A stretch of 41,486 nt of DNA. Origin: Pseudomonadota bacterium (GTDB lineage: Bacteria > Pseudomonadota > Gammaproteobacteria > Steroidobacterales > Woeseiaceae). Positions 1-8,677 of this stretch are shown here, one piece after another. The stretch spans positions 1-41,486 of the forward strand of contig JADFHE010000024.1 in NCBI GenBank assembly GCA_022567295.1. Reading direction: 5' to 3'. A model generated the notes under the pieces. It searched no databases and was not told the origin of the DNA. It was given only the letters and a program-made list of their open reading frames with translations. Every line of letters begins with the position of its first letter. Positions within the stretch are counted from its first letter, which is position 1. The position numbers and the translations under genes were made by a program.

Positions 1-1
1 G

Positions 2-43
2 GTTGCCGACCGATTGCTGCAACTCGGTTACCTGCTGCCGTAG
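2..43 (+). CDS. C-terminal tail of an unidentified upstream gene (partial)
   Basis: Frame 2 is open from the window edge for 13 codons (ending in the residues LLQLGYLLP) and stops at a TAG at 41-43. It may be the end of a gene lying upstream of sdhE. It is far too short to identify, and chance openness cannot be excluded. Its only support is its position immediately before two small hairpins and the sdhE start. Confidence 0.25.
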   Translation, partial: VADRLLQLGYLLP

Positions 44-46
44 GAG

Positions 47-87
47 CGCGCCCTGTGCGCGACGCGAAGCAGCAGCCTTCAGGCTGC
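47..87 (+). other. Two tandem small hairpins upstream of sdhE
   Basis: The first inverted repeat is CGCGC (47-51) with GCGCG (57-61) around a 5-base loop. The second is GCAGCC (72-77) with GGCTGC (82-87) around the loop TTCA. Neither is followed by a T run, so they do not look like classical intrinsic terminators. They lie between the preceding stop codon and the sdhE start and could be an attenuator-like or mRNA-stabilising element, but the stems are short. Confidence 0.3.
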
Positions 88-107
88 ATCAAGATTGGGG
101 ACCCTCA

Positions 108-350
108 TTGAGCGAAATATCCCGGTTAAGATGGCAATGCCGGCGCGGCATGCGGGAACTGGACGAACTGCTGATTCACTATCTTGAGTCACGCTTCCCG
201 AGTGCCAACGACGATGAAAAGATGGCATTTCGGGCAGTTCTGGAGCTTCCCGATCCCGAGCTAAACGGCTATCTGTTGCAGCGGCAAACACCCTCATCGG
301 AGTCTATCGCCGGTGTCATCGAACACATACTCGGCCTACCTCACACCTGA
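108..350 (+). CDS. sdhE: SdhE/YgfY, FAD assembly factor of succinate dehydrogenase
   Basis: An 80-residue protein of the SdhE (YgfY/CptB, Sdh5) family. It binds the flavoprotein subunit SdhA in the cytoplasm and promotes covalent attachment of FAD. The family hallmark RGMRE is present at about residues 13-17, and the rest (five-helix fold, EKMAF, the DPELNGYLL stretch) fits. I chose the TTG at 108, because the family begins a few residues before the conserved RLRWxCRRGMRE segment; the frame is open further upstream but that part is Cys/Arg-rich and does not look coding. The next gene, ygfX, overlaps its 3' end by 38 bases, as usual for this pair. Confidence 0.85.
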   Translation: MSEISRLRWQCRRGMRELDELLIHYLESRFPSANDDEKMAFRAVLELPDPELNGYLLQRQTPSSESIAGVIEHILGLPHT

Positions 351-753
351 TCCCTGGTTGCGGATAGGGGTGCTGACTTCGGGCCGCCTGCTGATCGCGG
401 CTGGTCTGGTCGTGATTCTGACGTTGCCACTGGATGTCGCCATTCGCGGCATCGTTTGTGCGTGCTGGGCTGCCACGGGTCGATTTGAGCTGCAGCGCTT
501 GCAGCGTGGCTTCATGTCATGCATCGAAATTCGAGTCGGTGTTGGCGGGGAGGTGTTCCTCTTGAATGACCATGACCAATGGCTGCCCGGCACCCTGCTA
601 ACGGGCAGTATTGTATTGCGAAAATTTGGCTGGCTGCGCCTGCAAAGCGCCGATGGGTTGCGGTTCGCCGAACCGGTTCGCGGTGATGCCCGTGAAAGTC
701 AGAATTGGCGCCGTTTACAGGTGATATGGCGACACATTGGAGCGGGCGGATGA
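313..753 (+). CDS. ygfX: YgfX-family membrane protein (CptA-like)
   Basis: A 146-residue protein matching the YgfX family in position (directly after sdhE, overlapping it by 38 bases) and build. A hydrophobic segment at about residues 23-60 should form two membrane spans, followed by a soluble C-terminal half with a tryptophan-rich strand pattern (QWLPG, WLRLQ, NWRRLQV). In E. coli the sdhE-ygfX pair has been described as a toxin-antitoxin pair (CptAB), with YgfX affecting cell-shape proteins; other work places SdhE only in flavinylation. I used the GTG at 313; no better internal start is evident. The family assignment rests mainly on context and the membrane/soluble layout. Confidence 0.65.
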   Translation: MSSNTYSAYLTPDPWLRIGVLTSGRLLIAAGLVVILTLPLDVAIRGIVCACWAATGRFELQRLQRGFMSCIEIRVGVGGEVFLLNDHDQWLPGTLLTGSIVLRKFGWLRLQSADGLRFAEPVRGDARESQNWRRLQVIWRHIGAGG

Positions 754-871
754 AGCTGCTAACATACTGTCGCTACAACGAAAATTAGCAATGAGAGCAG
801 GGCTGAGGCGGGGGCCGCTGATCGCACATGGACAGGTGTCACAGAACAAAGATGAATAAGGCGGGAAACCG

Positions 872-899
872 AGAACTAAACGCCTCGTGTGGAGTCTAT
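872..899 (+). promoter_or_regulatory. Candidate sigma-E promoter for rpoE
   Basis: AGAACTA (872-878) and TCTAT (895-899) are separated by exactly 16 bases. The E. coli sigma-E consensus is GGAACTT, 15-16 bases, TCTGA/TCTAA, so five of seven -35 positions and four of five -10 positions agree and the spacing is ideal. It lies 45 bases before the rpoE ATG, where an autoregulatory promoter would be expected. The rest of the 754-944 gap shows no other feature I can support. Confidence 0.45.
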
Positions 900-944
900 C
901 CCGGTGTTGAATGGCTGTATTTCGGCTTCCGGGGACGGTGCTGA

Positions 945-1520
945 ATGTCCAATCAGGCATCCGACCAAAAACTGGTCAAGCGGGTCCAGAAAGGCGACAA
1001 GGGCGCGTTCGATTTGCTGGTGCTCAAGTACCAGCACAAGATTGTTAACCTGATTATGCGGTATGTGCGTGATCCGGAGCTGGCACTGGACATTGCTCAG
1101 GAGGCGTTTATCAAGGCATATCGGGCGTTGCCACGGTTTCGTGGTGAAAGCGCGTTTTACACGTGGATGTATCGGATAGCGGTGAATACGGCCAAGAATT
1201 ATTTAGCGGCACAACGACGACGACCGGCGAACGTAGAGCTCGACCTGCAGGACCCGGAACAATACGACCTGCACGCGAAGCTCAGGGAGACAGACACCCC
1301 CGAGGGTATAACGCTTAGCAACGAACTCAGAGAGACGGTTGAGCGTGCCATAGCCGCACTGCCCGAGGATCTCAGAACCGCAATAATCCTCCGGGAGTTG
1401 GAAGGCATGAGTTATGAGGAGATTGCGCAGACGATGGAATGTCCCGTCGGAACAGTGCGGTCAAGAATTTTTAGAGCACGAGATGCGATCAGCAAGAAAG
1501 TTGGGTCGATGATACGCTAA
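945..1520 (+). CDS. rpoE: RNA polymerase sigma-E factor (RpoE/AlgU)
   Basis: A 191-residue ECF sigma factor, the full length of the RpoE/AlgU group. Region 2 (about residues 10-95) includes the typical ALDIAQEAFIKAYRALPRFRG and FYTWMYRIAVNTAKNYL signatures. Region 4 (about 130-185) carries the helix-turn-helix YEEIAQTM...GTVRSRIFRAR. It directs transcription of envelope-stress genes when released from RseA. The downstream genes rseA, rseB and rseC are its anti-sigma and modulatory partners. The ATG at 945 gives the canonical MSxQxSDQxLVxRVQxGD start. A candidate self-promoter is annotated upstream. Confidence 0.97.
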   Translation: MSNQASDQKLVKRVQKGDKGAFDLLVLKYQHKIVNLIMRYVRDPELALDIAQEAFIKAYRALPRFRGESAFYTWMYRIAVNTAKNYLAAQRRRPANVELDLQDPEQYDLHAKLRETDTPEGITLSNELRETVERAIAALPEDLRTAIILRELEGMSYEEIAQTMECPVGTVRSRIFRARDAISKKVGSMIR

Positions 1521-1577
1521 CAGGGTCGCAGGCCCGAATTATTGACGATGAGGCCGTGGGTCTCATATGGGTGAAGT

Positions 1578-2177
1578 ATGAATGACGCAATAAGAATGCA
1601 GCTCTCTGCATTCGTTGACGGGGAACTCCCGGAAAACGAAGCGGAACTGTTGCTGCGCCGGATGAGCCAGGATGTAGAGCTACGGAAGGAAGTCGCCGAG
1701 TATCTGGCGATTGGCCGATTGGTGCGCGCTGAAGAGGGCCTCTCCGGCGCTGATCGTCTGCACGAACGAATCGCCGCGGCGATTGATGAGCGGCCCGTGG
1801 GCGATGCTGATTCTGCTGCCACCCAGAGTGCTACGAAGGCGATCAGGCCACTGGTGGGCGTCGCGATAGCAGCGTCGGTGGCGCTGATTGCGATTTTTTC
1901 GTTGCAACAGACCACGGGCATAGACGAGGGTCCTGTAGAGATCGCCGTGCCGCTTGCCAATGAGGTTGTGCCTGGCATCGATGCGCAACAGGAAAGGCAG
2001 CGACAGTATTTCCTGAACCACGCCGAAACGTCTTCGCAGCTGGGTGCCAACGGCATGATCTGGCGCCGTGTTACGCTGCGTTTCAGTGAAGATCTTCCAG
2101 AAGTGCCTGCAGCTGAAGAGGCCTTTCTGCAAACCGACGAACGCGAAGAAACTGAAGAGACAAGCGCTCAGCCGTAA
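1578..2177 (+). CDS. rseA: Anti-sigma-E factor RseA (MucA-like)
   Basis: A 199-residue inner-membrane anti-sigma factor. The N-terminal cytoplasmic part (residues 1-85) starts with the family pattern of an anti-sigma domain (QLSAFVDGELPENEAELLLRR) that would clamp RpoE. One membrane span follows at about 91-110, and then a periplasmic tail that RseB would bind and DegS/RseP-type proteases would cut. The tail is rich in Glu and Gln. The stop codon overlaps the rseB start (TAATG at 2175-2179), which implies translational coupling. Confidence 0.93.
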   Translation: MNDAIRMQLSAFVDGELPENEAELLLRRMSQDVELRKEVAEYLAIGRLVRAEEGLSGADRLHERIAAAIDERPVGDADSAATQSATKAIRPLVGVAIAASVALIAIFSLQQTTGIDEGPVEIAVPLANEVVPGIDAQQERQRQYFLNHAETSSQLGANGMIWRRVTLRFSEDLPEVPAAEEAFLQTDEREETEETSAQP

Positions 2178-3145
2178 TGCGACCCAGCCAATCACAGCTC
2201 ACCGCCGGACTGATGCTCGCCATTGGTTCGCTGCTCGTCAGCGGACAGGTTTTCGCCGATCGAGCGCCGCTTGAGTGGTTAAGTCGAATGGGCACGGCGG
2301 TGCAGTCGACCAGTTATGAAGGCACCGTGATCCGAATTCGAGATGGTACGGCCGAAGCGTTAAAGGTTGTGCATACCGTTAAGGACGGGGTCGTTCTTGA
2401 GAAAGTCGTGGCGCAGGAAGGCAATGGTCTCGAGATAATTCGCCACGGCAGCAGAGTACATCGCATCCTGCCGGACAAAAAATCAGTATTGGTTGAAGAG
2501 TGGAACGATCAGTCCACTCTGTTTTCCACATTGCCGACAAGTGATATTCGAATTGGCAACGAGTATGACGTCGCCATTGTCGGCAAGGAACGCATCGCTG
2601 GACAGGAAACGATAATGCTCGCCATTCGCCCCCATGACAGCTATCGCTACGGCCATAGAATCTGGCTTGATACCGAGACCAGTTTCCCGTTGCAAACGCA
2701 GTTGATCGGGGATGACGGCCGTACTATCGAGCAAGTCAAGTTCGTCGACATTGTTCTCAATCAGGAGATTCAGGCGAGCGCCCTGGCGCCATCGTACAGT
2801 ACCGAACACTTCAAGTGGCTCAGGCAACCGTCCAGTCACAAGGGCACCACAGTCGAGACGAGCTGGAGCAGCGATGAGTTGCCGGTGGGGTTCCACGCTG
2901 TAGCGACGCATGAGGAGACGATGTGGGGCAGCGACGAGATCGTCACTCATATTTTGTTCAGCGATGGCCTCGCCAACATTTCAGTTTTCATCGCAGCCAA
3001 TAGCGGTGAACTTGTCGCCGGACCGGCGCGTGACGGTGGTTCGAATTCCTACAGCGTTGAAACTGGCGAATATGAAATAACAGTGATCGGCGAAGTTCCG
3101 GCGATGACAGTCAAGCAAATCGCCACGACGATGCGGCAACGCTGA
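2177..3145 (+). CDS. rseB: Periplasmic sigma-E modulator RseB (MucB-like)
   Basis: A 322-residue secreted protein with a signal peptide (hydrophobic residues 9-24, likely cleavage after VFA at 27). It has the MucB/RseB two-domain layout: a large LolA/LppX-like domain (about 30-205), where SYEGTVIRIRDG and VEEWNDQSTLF are typical, and a smaller C-terminal domain (about 220-320). It binds the periplasmic tail of RseA and shields it from proteolysis until it senses lipopolysaccharide intermediates or mislocalised lipoproteins. The coupled start with rseA and the length fit the family. Confidence 0.93.
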   Translation: MRPSQSQLTAGLMLAIGSLLVSGQVFADRAPLEWLSRMGTAVQSTSYEGTVIRIRDGTAEALKVVHTVKDGVVLEKVVAQEGNGLEIIRHGSRVHRILPDKKSVLVEEWNDQSTLFSTLPTSDIRIGNEYDVAIVGKERIAGQETIMLAIRPHDSYRYGHRIWLDTETSFPLQTQLIGDDGRTIEQVKFVDIVLNQEIQASALAPSYSTEHFKWLRQPSSHKGTTVETSWSSDELPVGFHAVATHEETMWGSDEIVTHILFSDGLANISVFIAANSGELVAGPARDGGSNSYSVETGEYEITVIGEVPAMTVKQIATTMRQR

Positions 3146-3201
3146 AACACCCGACACTGGGCGCTGCCACACTAAGGCGGCCGCTCCTGTAAACTTCCGG
3201 T

Positions 3202-3657
3202 ATGCAAAACCCACATGGCCGAATAGTCTCCGTGTACGCCGACGATTTCGGCACCAATGCCGTTGTGGAAATCGATGCTGTCATCGCCTGTGAACGATGC
3301 GCATCGGGAAAGGGATGTGGCGCGGGATTACTCGGTGGCCGATCGGGAGAGCGGCAGGTGAAGGCAACCGTGACCGCTGATCTGAACGTCAGAGATGGCG
3401 ATATCGTTAGTATCGTCCTGGAGCCCAGGAATCTGCTACGAGCCGCATTTATCGTTTACGGTTATCCGCTGGCCGGTGCTGTTCTGGCAGCGATTGCAGT
3501 GTTTAGCACGGGCTTTGGCGATGGGGTGGCTGCAGCCTCTGCACTGTCGGGGATTATTGCCGGGTATTTTGTTGCCAAAGTCCGGTTACGAAACACTCAA
3601 TGCCTGCGCGATTTTACGCCGATGGTGGTTGCAAAGCTGACGTCGGTGACTGAGTGA
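3202..3657 (+). CDS. rseC: RseC/MucC-family inner-membrane protein
   Basis: A 151-residue protein of the SoxR-reducing RseC family. The N-terminal cytoplasmic part has a cysteine cluster at C30, C33 and C39 followed by a small beta region, and the middle has two membrane spans (about 78-98 and 105-122). RseC acts as a mild positive modulator of sigma-E in some bacteria and in SoxR reduction in others; which applies here cannot be read from the sequence. It follows rseB after 56 bases, and its stop overlaps the start of the next gene. Confidence 0.88.
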   Translation: MQNPHGRIVSVYADDFGTNAVVEIDAVIACERCASGKGCGAGLLGGRSGERQVKATVTADLNVRDGDIVSIVLEPRNLLRAAFIVYGYPLAGAVLAAIAVFSTGFGDGVAAASALSGIIAGYFVAKVRLRNTQCLRDFTPMVVAKLTSVTE

Positions 3658-3905
3658 CGACGATCCAATACTACACGCGCAAAGGATGCCATCTGTGTGA
3701 GGAGATGCTCGAGGAACTGCTCCCCATGATCCGTAGTTCGGCCGAGATCGAGATTCGGGACGTTGACGACCGGCCTGAATGGCGCCAAAAATATGACGTC
3801 CGCGTCCCTGTGATCGAACATCTGGGACAAGTGGTCAGCGAGTATCCGCTCGACTACGACGCGATCCGGCGCGTCCTGGCCGAAAGTCATCAAAACTCCG
3901 AATAA
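3654..3905 (+). CDS. Glutaredoxin-like protein (DUF836)
   Basis: An 83-residue thioredoxin-fold protein with an N-terminal CHLC redox pair (GCHLCEEM at about residues 11-18), a cis-proline region (VRVPVIEH) and the typical end of the glutaredoxin-like DUF836 family. It is probably a small thiol-disulfide reductant or metal-binding redox protein in the cytoplasm, substrate unknown. The GTG start overlaps the rseC stop (GTGA at 3654-3657). In Pseudomonas the serine protease MucD lies between mucC and lepA; here only this small gene does. Confidence 0.85.
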   Translation: MTTIQYYTRKGCHLCEEMLEELLPMIRSSAEIEIRDVDDRPEWRQKYDVRVPVIEHLGQVVSEYPLDYDAIRRVLAESHQNSE

Positions 3906-3932
3906 CATGCGAATTTCAGGAGCCGGACTCGG

Positions 3933-3938
3933 TATACT
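3933..3938 (+). promoter_or_regulatory. Possible -10 box of a lepA promoter
   Basis: TATACT lies 55 bases before the lepA start in the 87-base gap after the glutaredoxin-like gene. It is a good match to a housekeeping -10 box, but I cannot find a convincing -35 hexamer 16-18 bases upstream, so this is only a weak proposal. Confidence 0.3.
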
Positions 3939-3992
3939 TCGCCGCTGCATTGGGCTGACCTGCGCACAGGCCGCCGCCGATAACTCCCTGTC

Positions 3993-5783
3993 ATGAAGCA
4001 TATTCGTAACTTTTCGATCATCGCTCATATCGACCACGGCAAGTCGACACTGGCGGACCGTTTTATCCAGCATTGCGGCGGACTGACGGATCGTGAGATG
4101 GAAGACCAGGTACTCGACTCAATGGACCTTGAGCGCGAGCGTGGCATTACGATCAAGGCACAAAGCGTGTCTCTCAACTACACGAGCGACTCGGGTGAGG
4201 TATACCAACTGAATTTCATTGATACGCCCGGGCACGTGGATTTCGCCTATGAGGTCTCGCGATCTCTTGCAGCGTGCGAGGGAGCTCTGCTGGTGGTTGA
4301 TGCGGCGCAGGGCGTTGAAGCGCAGAGTGTTGCCAATTGCGTCACCGCGATCGATCAAGGACTCGAAGTAGTGCCGGTACTGAACAAGATCGACCTTCCT
4401 GCAGCGGATCCTGAGAAAGTAGTATCCGAGATCGAGGACATCATTGGAATAGATGCTCAGGACGCCATCCATGTCAGCGCAAAAACCGGCCAGGGTGTTC
4501 CTGCGTTGCTGGAACAAATTGTTGACGTGATCCCGGCGCCGGAAGGGGAGCCCGACGGTGAACTGCAGGCATTGATTATCGACTCCTGGTTCGACAATTA
4601 CGTCGGCGTTGTGTCGCTGGTTCGCGTCGTCAACGGCAGCCTCCCGAAACGCAGCAAAATAACTGTAATGTCGACCGGTAACAGCTATGTTGCTGATCGA
4701 GTCGGTGTCTTCACGCCGAAGATGGAGGATCGTCCGGGACTTAATGCGGGTGAGGTCGGCTTCGTTATCGCAGGCATCAAGGATATTTTTGGAGCGCCAG
4801 TTGGCGATACTTTAACGGCAGCTCATAGGCCGTGTGAGGCGCCGCTGCCTGGATTCAAGCAGGTGCAGCCGCGAGTCTTCGCCGGCCTGTTTCCGATCAA
4901 GTCGGACGACTACGAAAGATTCCGTGAAGCATTGCAAAAACTGCGTCTCAACGATGCAGCACTGCATTTCGAACCCGAATCCTCGGCTGCGCTGGGTTTC
5001 GGTTTTCGTTGCGGTTTTCTCGGTATGTTGCACATGGAAATTGTGCAGGAACGTATTGAGCGCGAGTACGATATTGAACTCATTACTACCGCGCCGACGG
5101 TAGTTTTTGAGGTCGTTAATAGGGCTGGAGAAGTACTGCAGGTCGATAATCCTTCGAAGTTACCACCCCCCAACGACATTGCCGAATTTCGCGAACCAAT
5201 AATATCGGCGAACGTGCTGGTGCCAGAAAAGTACGTTGGTGCCGTCATCAAACTGTGCATCGTTAAACGCGGTGTGCAAAAGCAGATGCGGTATCTCGGT
5301 GGGCAGGTATCACTGGTGTATGAAATTCCGCTGGCAGAAATCGTGCTCGACTTTTTCGATCGCCTGAAATCTGTTAGTCGAGGCTTCGCTTCGTTCGACT
5401 ATCATTTTGAACGGTTTCAAGCGGCGCCGCTTGTGAGGCTGGATGTCCTTATTAACAAGGATCGAGTCGATGAACTGTCGATCATCGTGCATCGCGAGGA
5501 CGTGAAGACGCGCGGCCGCGATCTCGTGGAGAAAATGCGCAAACTGATTCCGCGACAGATGTTTGATGTCGCTATCCAGGCGGCCATCGGCAGTCAGGTT
5601 ATCGCACGCAGCAATGTGAAGGCGTTACGCAAGAATGTGACGGCAAAGTGTTATGGTGGCGACGTTTCAAGAAAGCGAAAACTGCTTGAAAAACAAAAAG
5701 CAGGCAAGAAACGAATGAAACAGATAGGTTCCGTCCAAATTCCACAGGAAGCATTTCTTGCTGTTTTACGAGTTGATAAGTGA
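3993..5783 (+). CDS. lepA: Elongation factor 4 (LepA)
   Basis: A 596-residue translational GTPase (E. coli LepA is 599) that back-translocates or remodels stalled ribosomes. The GTP-binding motifs are intact: the P-loop [12 protein letters not shown] near residue 12, RERGITIK switch I, DTPGHVDF, and NKIDLP. Domains II and III follow, then an EF-G-like domain V and the LepA-specific C-terminal domain ([17 protein letters not shown]...[10 protein letters not shown]), which is diagnostic. lepB follows after 9 bases, the usual lepA-lepB operon. Confidence 0.98.
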   Translation: MKHIRNFSIIAHIDHGKSTLADRFIQHCGGLTDREMEDQVLDSMDLERERGITIKAQSVSLNYTSDSGEVYQLNFIDTPGHVDFAYEVSRSLAACEGALLVVDAAQGVEAQSVANCVTAIDQGLEVVPVLNKIDLPAADPEKVVSEIEDIIGIDAQDAIHVSAKTGQGVPALLEQIVDVIPAPEGEPDGELQALIIDSWFDNYVGVVSLVRVVNGSLPKRSKITVMSTGNSYVADRVGVFTPKMEDRPGLNAGEVGFVIAGIKDIFGAPVGDTLTAAHRPCEAPLPGFKQVQPRVFAGLFPIKSDDYERFREALQKLRLNDAALHFEPESSAALGFGFRCGFLGMLHMEIVQERIEREYDIELITTAPTVVFEVVNRAGEVLQVDNPSKLPPPNDIAEFREPIISANVLVPEKYVGAVIKLCIVKRGVQKQMRYLGGQVSLVYEIPLAEIVLDFFDRLKSVSRGFASFDYHFERFQAAPLVRLDVLINKDRVDELSIIVHREDVKTRGRDLVEKMRKLIPRQMFDVAIQAAIGSQVIARSNVKALRKNVTAKCYGGDVSRKRKLLEKQKAGKKRMKQIGSVQIPQEAFLAVLRVDK

Positions 5784-5792
5784 GTCATTGTA

Positions 5793-6551
5793 TTGAGTAT
5801 TAATCTCGCATTGATCCTGACGATACTGACACTGGTCTCTGGTGTTGTTGTGGCCCTGGACAAGCTGCTGTGGAAAACGGCGGAGCAGGATAGCCGTACG
5901 GCACCGCGCGGGGTTGAGACGCTGGTCGAGTATTCACGTTCGTTCTTTCCTGTGTTGATTTTTGTACTGATTATTCGCTCATTTATATTTGAGCCGTTCA
6001 GAATCCCGTCCGGATCCATGAAACCCACACTACTGGTCGGTGACTTTATTTTCGTCAAGAAATACAGCTACGGATTGCGATTGCCTGTTACCGAGACGAA
6101 GATTATTGAGACGGGTCAGCCAAAGCGCGGTGACGTCGTGGTATTTCGGCTGCCGTCGAATCCCAGAATTAACTACATCAAGAGAGTTGTCGGGTTGCCG
6201 GGCGACGAAGTCTCTTATGAGCGGCAGCGTCTGACAATCAACGGTGTCACGATGGACATTAGCGCCAACGGCGAAATATTCGATAACGCGCCGGTTTATG
6301 AGGAAAATCTCGACGGCCGGGTTCACAAAACGTTAATCTACGATCCGGGGCATTCCAAGCAAGATGGGGTTTACCTGATTCCGGAAGGTCATTACTTCGT
6401 TATGGGCGACAATCGCGATCGCAGCAAAGACAGTCGCTACATCGGCGCCATCCCCGAACAATACCTCGTTGGAGAAGCCGTTCGCATCTGGATGCATTTC
6501 ATACCCTGGGAAATGCCGGATTGGGGCCGAATCGGCACTAAAATCGAATAA
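5793..6551 (+). CDS. lepB: Signal peptidase I (LepB)
   Basis: A 252-residue inner-membrane serine protease that removes signal peptides from exported proteins. There are two N-terminal membrane spans (about 4-22 and 50-66). The catalytic Ser is S75 in PSGSMKPTL and the general-base Lys is K130 in YIKRVVGLPGD. The late family box GDNRDRSKDSR is also present. The TTG at 5793 places the first span at the very N-terminus as in homologues. It is shorter than the 324-residue E. coli enzyme but typical for other proteobacteria. Confidence 0.97.
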   Translation: MSINLALILTILTLVSGVVVALDKLLWKTAEQDSRTAPRGVETLVEYSRSFFPVLIFVLIIRSFIFEPFRIPSGSMKPTLLVGDFIFVKKYSYGLRLPVTETKIIETGQPKRGDVVVFRLPSNPRINYIKRVVGLPGDEVSYERQRLTINGVTMDISANGEIFDNAPVYEENLDGRVHKTLIYDPGHSKQDGVYLIPEGHYFVMGDNRDRSKDSRYIGAIPEQYLVGEAVRIWMHFIPWEMPDWGRIGTKIE

Positions 6552-6643
6552 TGTGGTGTCAGTCACTGATTTGGCAGCTAAAATCGGGCTACGCTGGTGA
6601 TTGATTTTGTCAAGTAGCAACACAGGAATTCGGAGAACTCGCT

Positions 6644-7039
6644 ATGTACGCCAAGCCCTGTAACACGCAGTGTTCAAGACACCGTCAGGCCGGCATCACG
6701 ACACTTGGAATGATTATCCTGGTAGCGTTTGTCGGGCTTTTTGCGTTTGCGGGCATTCGCCTGGCGCCGGTTTACCTAAATTACATGAAAGTTGCCGGTG
6801 TGGTCTCGGGTGTCTATAGGGAATTCGATGGCGCCAATGCGACTCGCGCGTCGATCCGTAGTTCCATTTCACGACGTTTTGATATTGAAAGTGTTGGTGA
6901 AATAACCGCGAGGGACGTTAAAGTGACGAAGGTCGATGGTGGTCACGAAGTCGTCGCTGCGTATTCTCACAAGGCACCGTTTGTCGGCAATGTTTCATTT
7001 GTTGTGGATTTCGACAAGCGGGTACTAGTGCGCCGGTAA
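6644..7039 (+). CDS. DUF4845 membrane-anchored protein
   Basis: A 131-residue protein with a short Cys/Arg-containing cytoplasmic start, the RQAGITTLGMI motif leading into one membrane span (about 22-42), and an extracytoplasmic domain that includes APVYLNYMKV. This matches the DUF4845 family found between lepB and rnc in many gammaproteobacteria (PA0769 position). The GITTL stretch resembles the start of type IV pilin-like proteins, but no role is established. GGAGAA, about 10 bases before the ATG, is a good ribosome-binding site. Confidence 0.8.
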   Translation: MYAKPCNTQCSRHRQAGITTLGMIILVAFVGLFAFAGIRLAPVYLNYMKVAGVVSGVYREFDGANATRASIRSSISRRFDIESVGEITARDVKVTKVDGGHEVVAAYSHKAPFVGNVSFVVDFDKRVLVRR

Positions 7040-7080
7040 ATCGTCGGGCAAACGACCCGGACAAATGAAGAGCGAAGCCA

Positions 7081-7764
7081 TTGAAAAAAGCCGAAAGCTG
7101 GCTCGAAAAGACGCTGCGGTATCGATTTCAGGACGCTGAGCTGTTTCGGCAGGCGTTAACCCACAGAAGCGCAGGCAATCGTAATAACGAGCGACTCGAA
7201 TTCCTCGGCGATGCTGTTCTCGACTTTGTGATTTCGGAGATCGTTTATCGACTTCGTCCCGATGCATCGGAAGGCGATCTGAGCAGACTGCGTGCATCGT
7301 TGGTGAAGGATGAGTCACTTGCCGAGCTGGCAGTCGAACTTGAATTGGGTGAGCACCTGATACTCGGCAGCGGCGAACGCAAGACCGGCGGACACAGTCG
7401 TGAGTCGATCCTGGCCGATGCTTTGGAGGCAATCTTCGGTGCTGTCTTTCTGGATGGTGGATTCGACGCGGCCACGGATTTAATAGAAGGCGCTTACGAG
7501 AATCGCGTTCGGACGCTGCCGGATGTAAACGAATTGTGGGACCCGAAAACTCGATTGCAAGAATGGTTGCAGGCGCGAAAATTTGCGTTGCCGAATTATG
7601 AACTTGTCAATGTTTCAGGCCGGGATCATAAGCAGACATTTGCGGTGACCTGCACGGTTGCCGAAAAGTCTGCCGCGACCGAGGGCGAATCGACGACGAG
7701 ACGCAAGGCGGAACAAAATGCCGCGAGCAGAATGATCGAGCTGCTTACCGGGACAGAACAATGA
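7081..7764 (+). CDS. rnc: Ribonuclease III
   Basis: A 227-residue double-strand-specific endoribonuclease that processes rRNA precursors and structured mRNAs. The catalytic signature NERLEFLGDAVLD sits at about residues 36-48, and the second acidic site DALEAIFGAVFLDGG at about 112-126. A C-terminal double-stranded RNA-binding domain (about 153-225) ends with RRKAEQNAASRMIE. The TTG start at 7081 gives the expected length. Its stop overlaps the era start by ATGA. Confidence 0.97.
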   Translation: MKKAESWLEKTLRYRFQDAELFRQALTHRSAGNRNNERLEFLGDAVLDFVISEIVYRLRPDASEGDLSRLRASLVKDESLAELAVELELGEHLILGSGERKTGGHSRESILADALEAIFGAVFLDGGFDAATDLIEGAYENRVRTLPDVNELWDPKTRLQEWLQARKFALPNYELVNVSGRDHKQTFAVTCTVAEKSAATEGESTTRRKAEQNAASRMIELLTGTEQ

Positions 7765-8663
7765 TCATTTCCGACGATTACCGTTGCGGGCTGGTCGCCG
7801 TTATCGGCCGGCCGAACGTCGGCAAATCGACGTTGGTTAATTCGATCATGGGTTGCAAGGTGAGCATAGTGACTGCAAAGCCACAGACGACCCGGCACCG
7901 GATATTGGCAGTGCATACTGGTGAGAAACAGCAGATTATTTTTGTCGATACTCCAGGATTGCACCGCAACGCCGGAAAAGCGATGAATCGCATGATGAAC
8001 CGCACAGCGGCCAATGCGCTGGCCGATGGTGACCTGATTCTATTTGTCAGCGACGCGACTCGCTGGACGTCGGAAGATGATGATGTACTTAAGCGGCTCA
8101 AGTCTGCTCGTGCTCCGGTCATCGCGTTACTCAATAAAGTCGATAAGGTTCATCCCAAAGAAAAATTACTCGACGCGATTGCGTTGATGTCAGCGCGTTT
8201 CGACTTCTCAGAGATCGTGCCGATTTCGGCGAAGAAGAACGACAACCTTGACCACCTGATGAACATGATCCCGGCGTATCTGCCGGAATCACCACCGTTG
8301 TATCCCGAAGATATGCAAACCGACCGCAGCGAAGAATTTCACGTCGCTGAAATCATTCGCGAAAAGCTCACGTTGATGTTGCATCAGGAAATGCCTTACG
8401 GGCTTACCGTCCAGGTCGAACGGCTGGTCAGAGAAGAAAAGGGCATCGCCATCAACGCAATTATCTGGGTTGAGCGCGACAGTCAAAAAGGTATCGCAGT
8501 CGGCAAGAATGGTAGCGTACTCAAGAGAGTCGGGCGGTCCGCCCGATTGGATATTGCGAAGCATTTGGGCCAGGCCATTCATCTCGAGTTGTGGGTGAAG
8601 GTCAGGAAGAACTGGGCCGACAATGAAAGTGACCTGCTGAATCTCGGTTTCGAGACTCCCTGA
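7761..8663 (+). CDS. era: GTPase Era
   Basis: A 300-residue ribosome-assembly GTPase that binds the 3' end of 16S rRNA and monitors 30S maturation. The P-loop GRPNVGKS is at 16-23, the G3 motif DTPG at 63-66, the G4 motif NKVD at 125-128, and SAKKNDN is the G5 region. The C-terminal type 2 KH domain (about 200-300) includes IWVERDSQKGIAVGKNGSVLK. The coupled rnc-era order is conserved across bacteria. Confidence 0.98.
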   Translation: MIISDDYRCGLVAVIGRPNVGKSTLVNSIMGCKVSIVTAKPQTTRHRILAVHTGEKQQIIFVDTPGLHRNAGKAMNRMMNRTAANALADGDLILFVSDATRWTSEDDDVLKRLKSARAPVIALLNKVDKVHPKEKLLDAIALMSARFDFSEIVPISAKKNDNLDHLMNMIPAYLPESPPLYPEDMQTDRSEEFHVAEIIREKLTLMLHQEMPYGLTVQVERLVREEKGIAINAIIWVERDSQKGIAVGKNGSVLKRVGRSARLDIAKHLGQAIHLELWVKVRKNWADNESDLLNLGFETP

Positions 8664-8677
8664 TTCGTGCATCGATC

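Noticed and set aside
313..753. sdhE-ygfX as a new toxin-antitoxin system
   Set aside because: The pair is a widespread housekeeping arrangement already described; nothing here departs from it.
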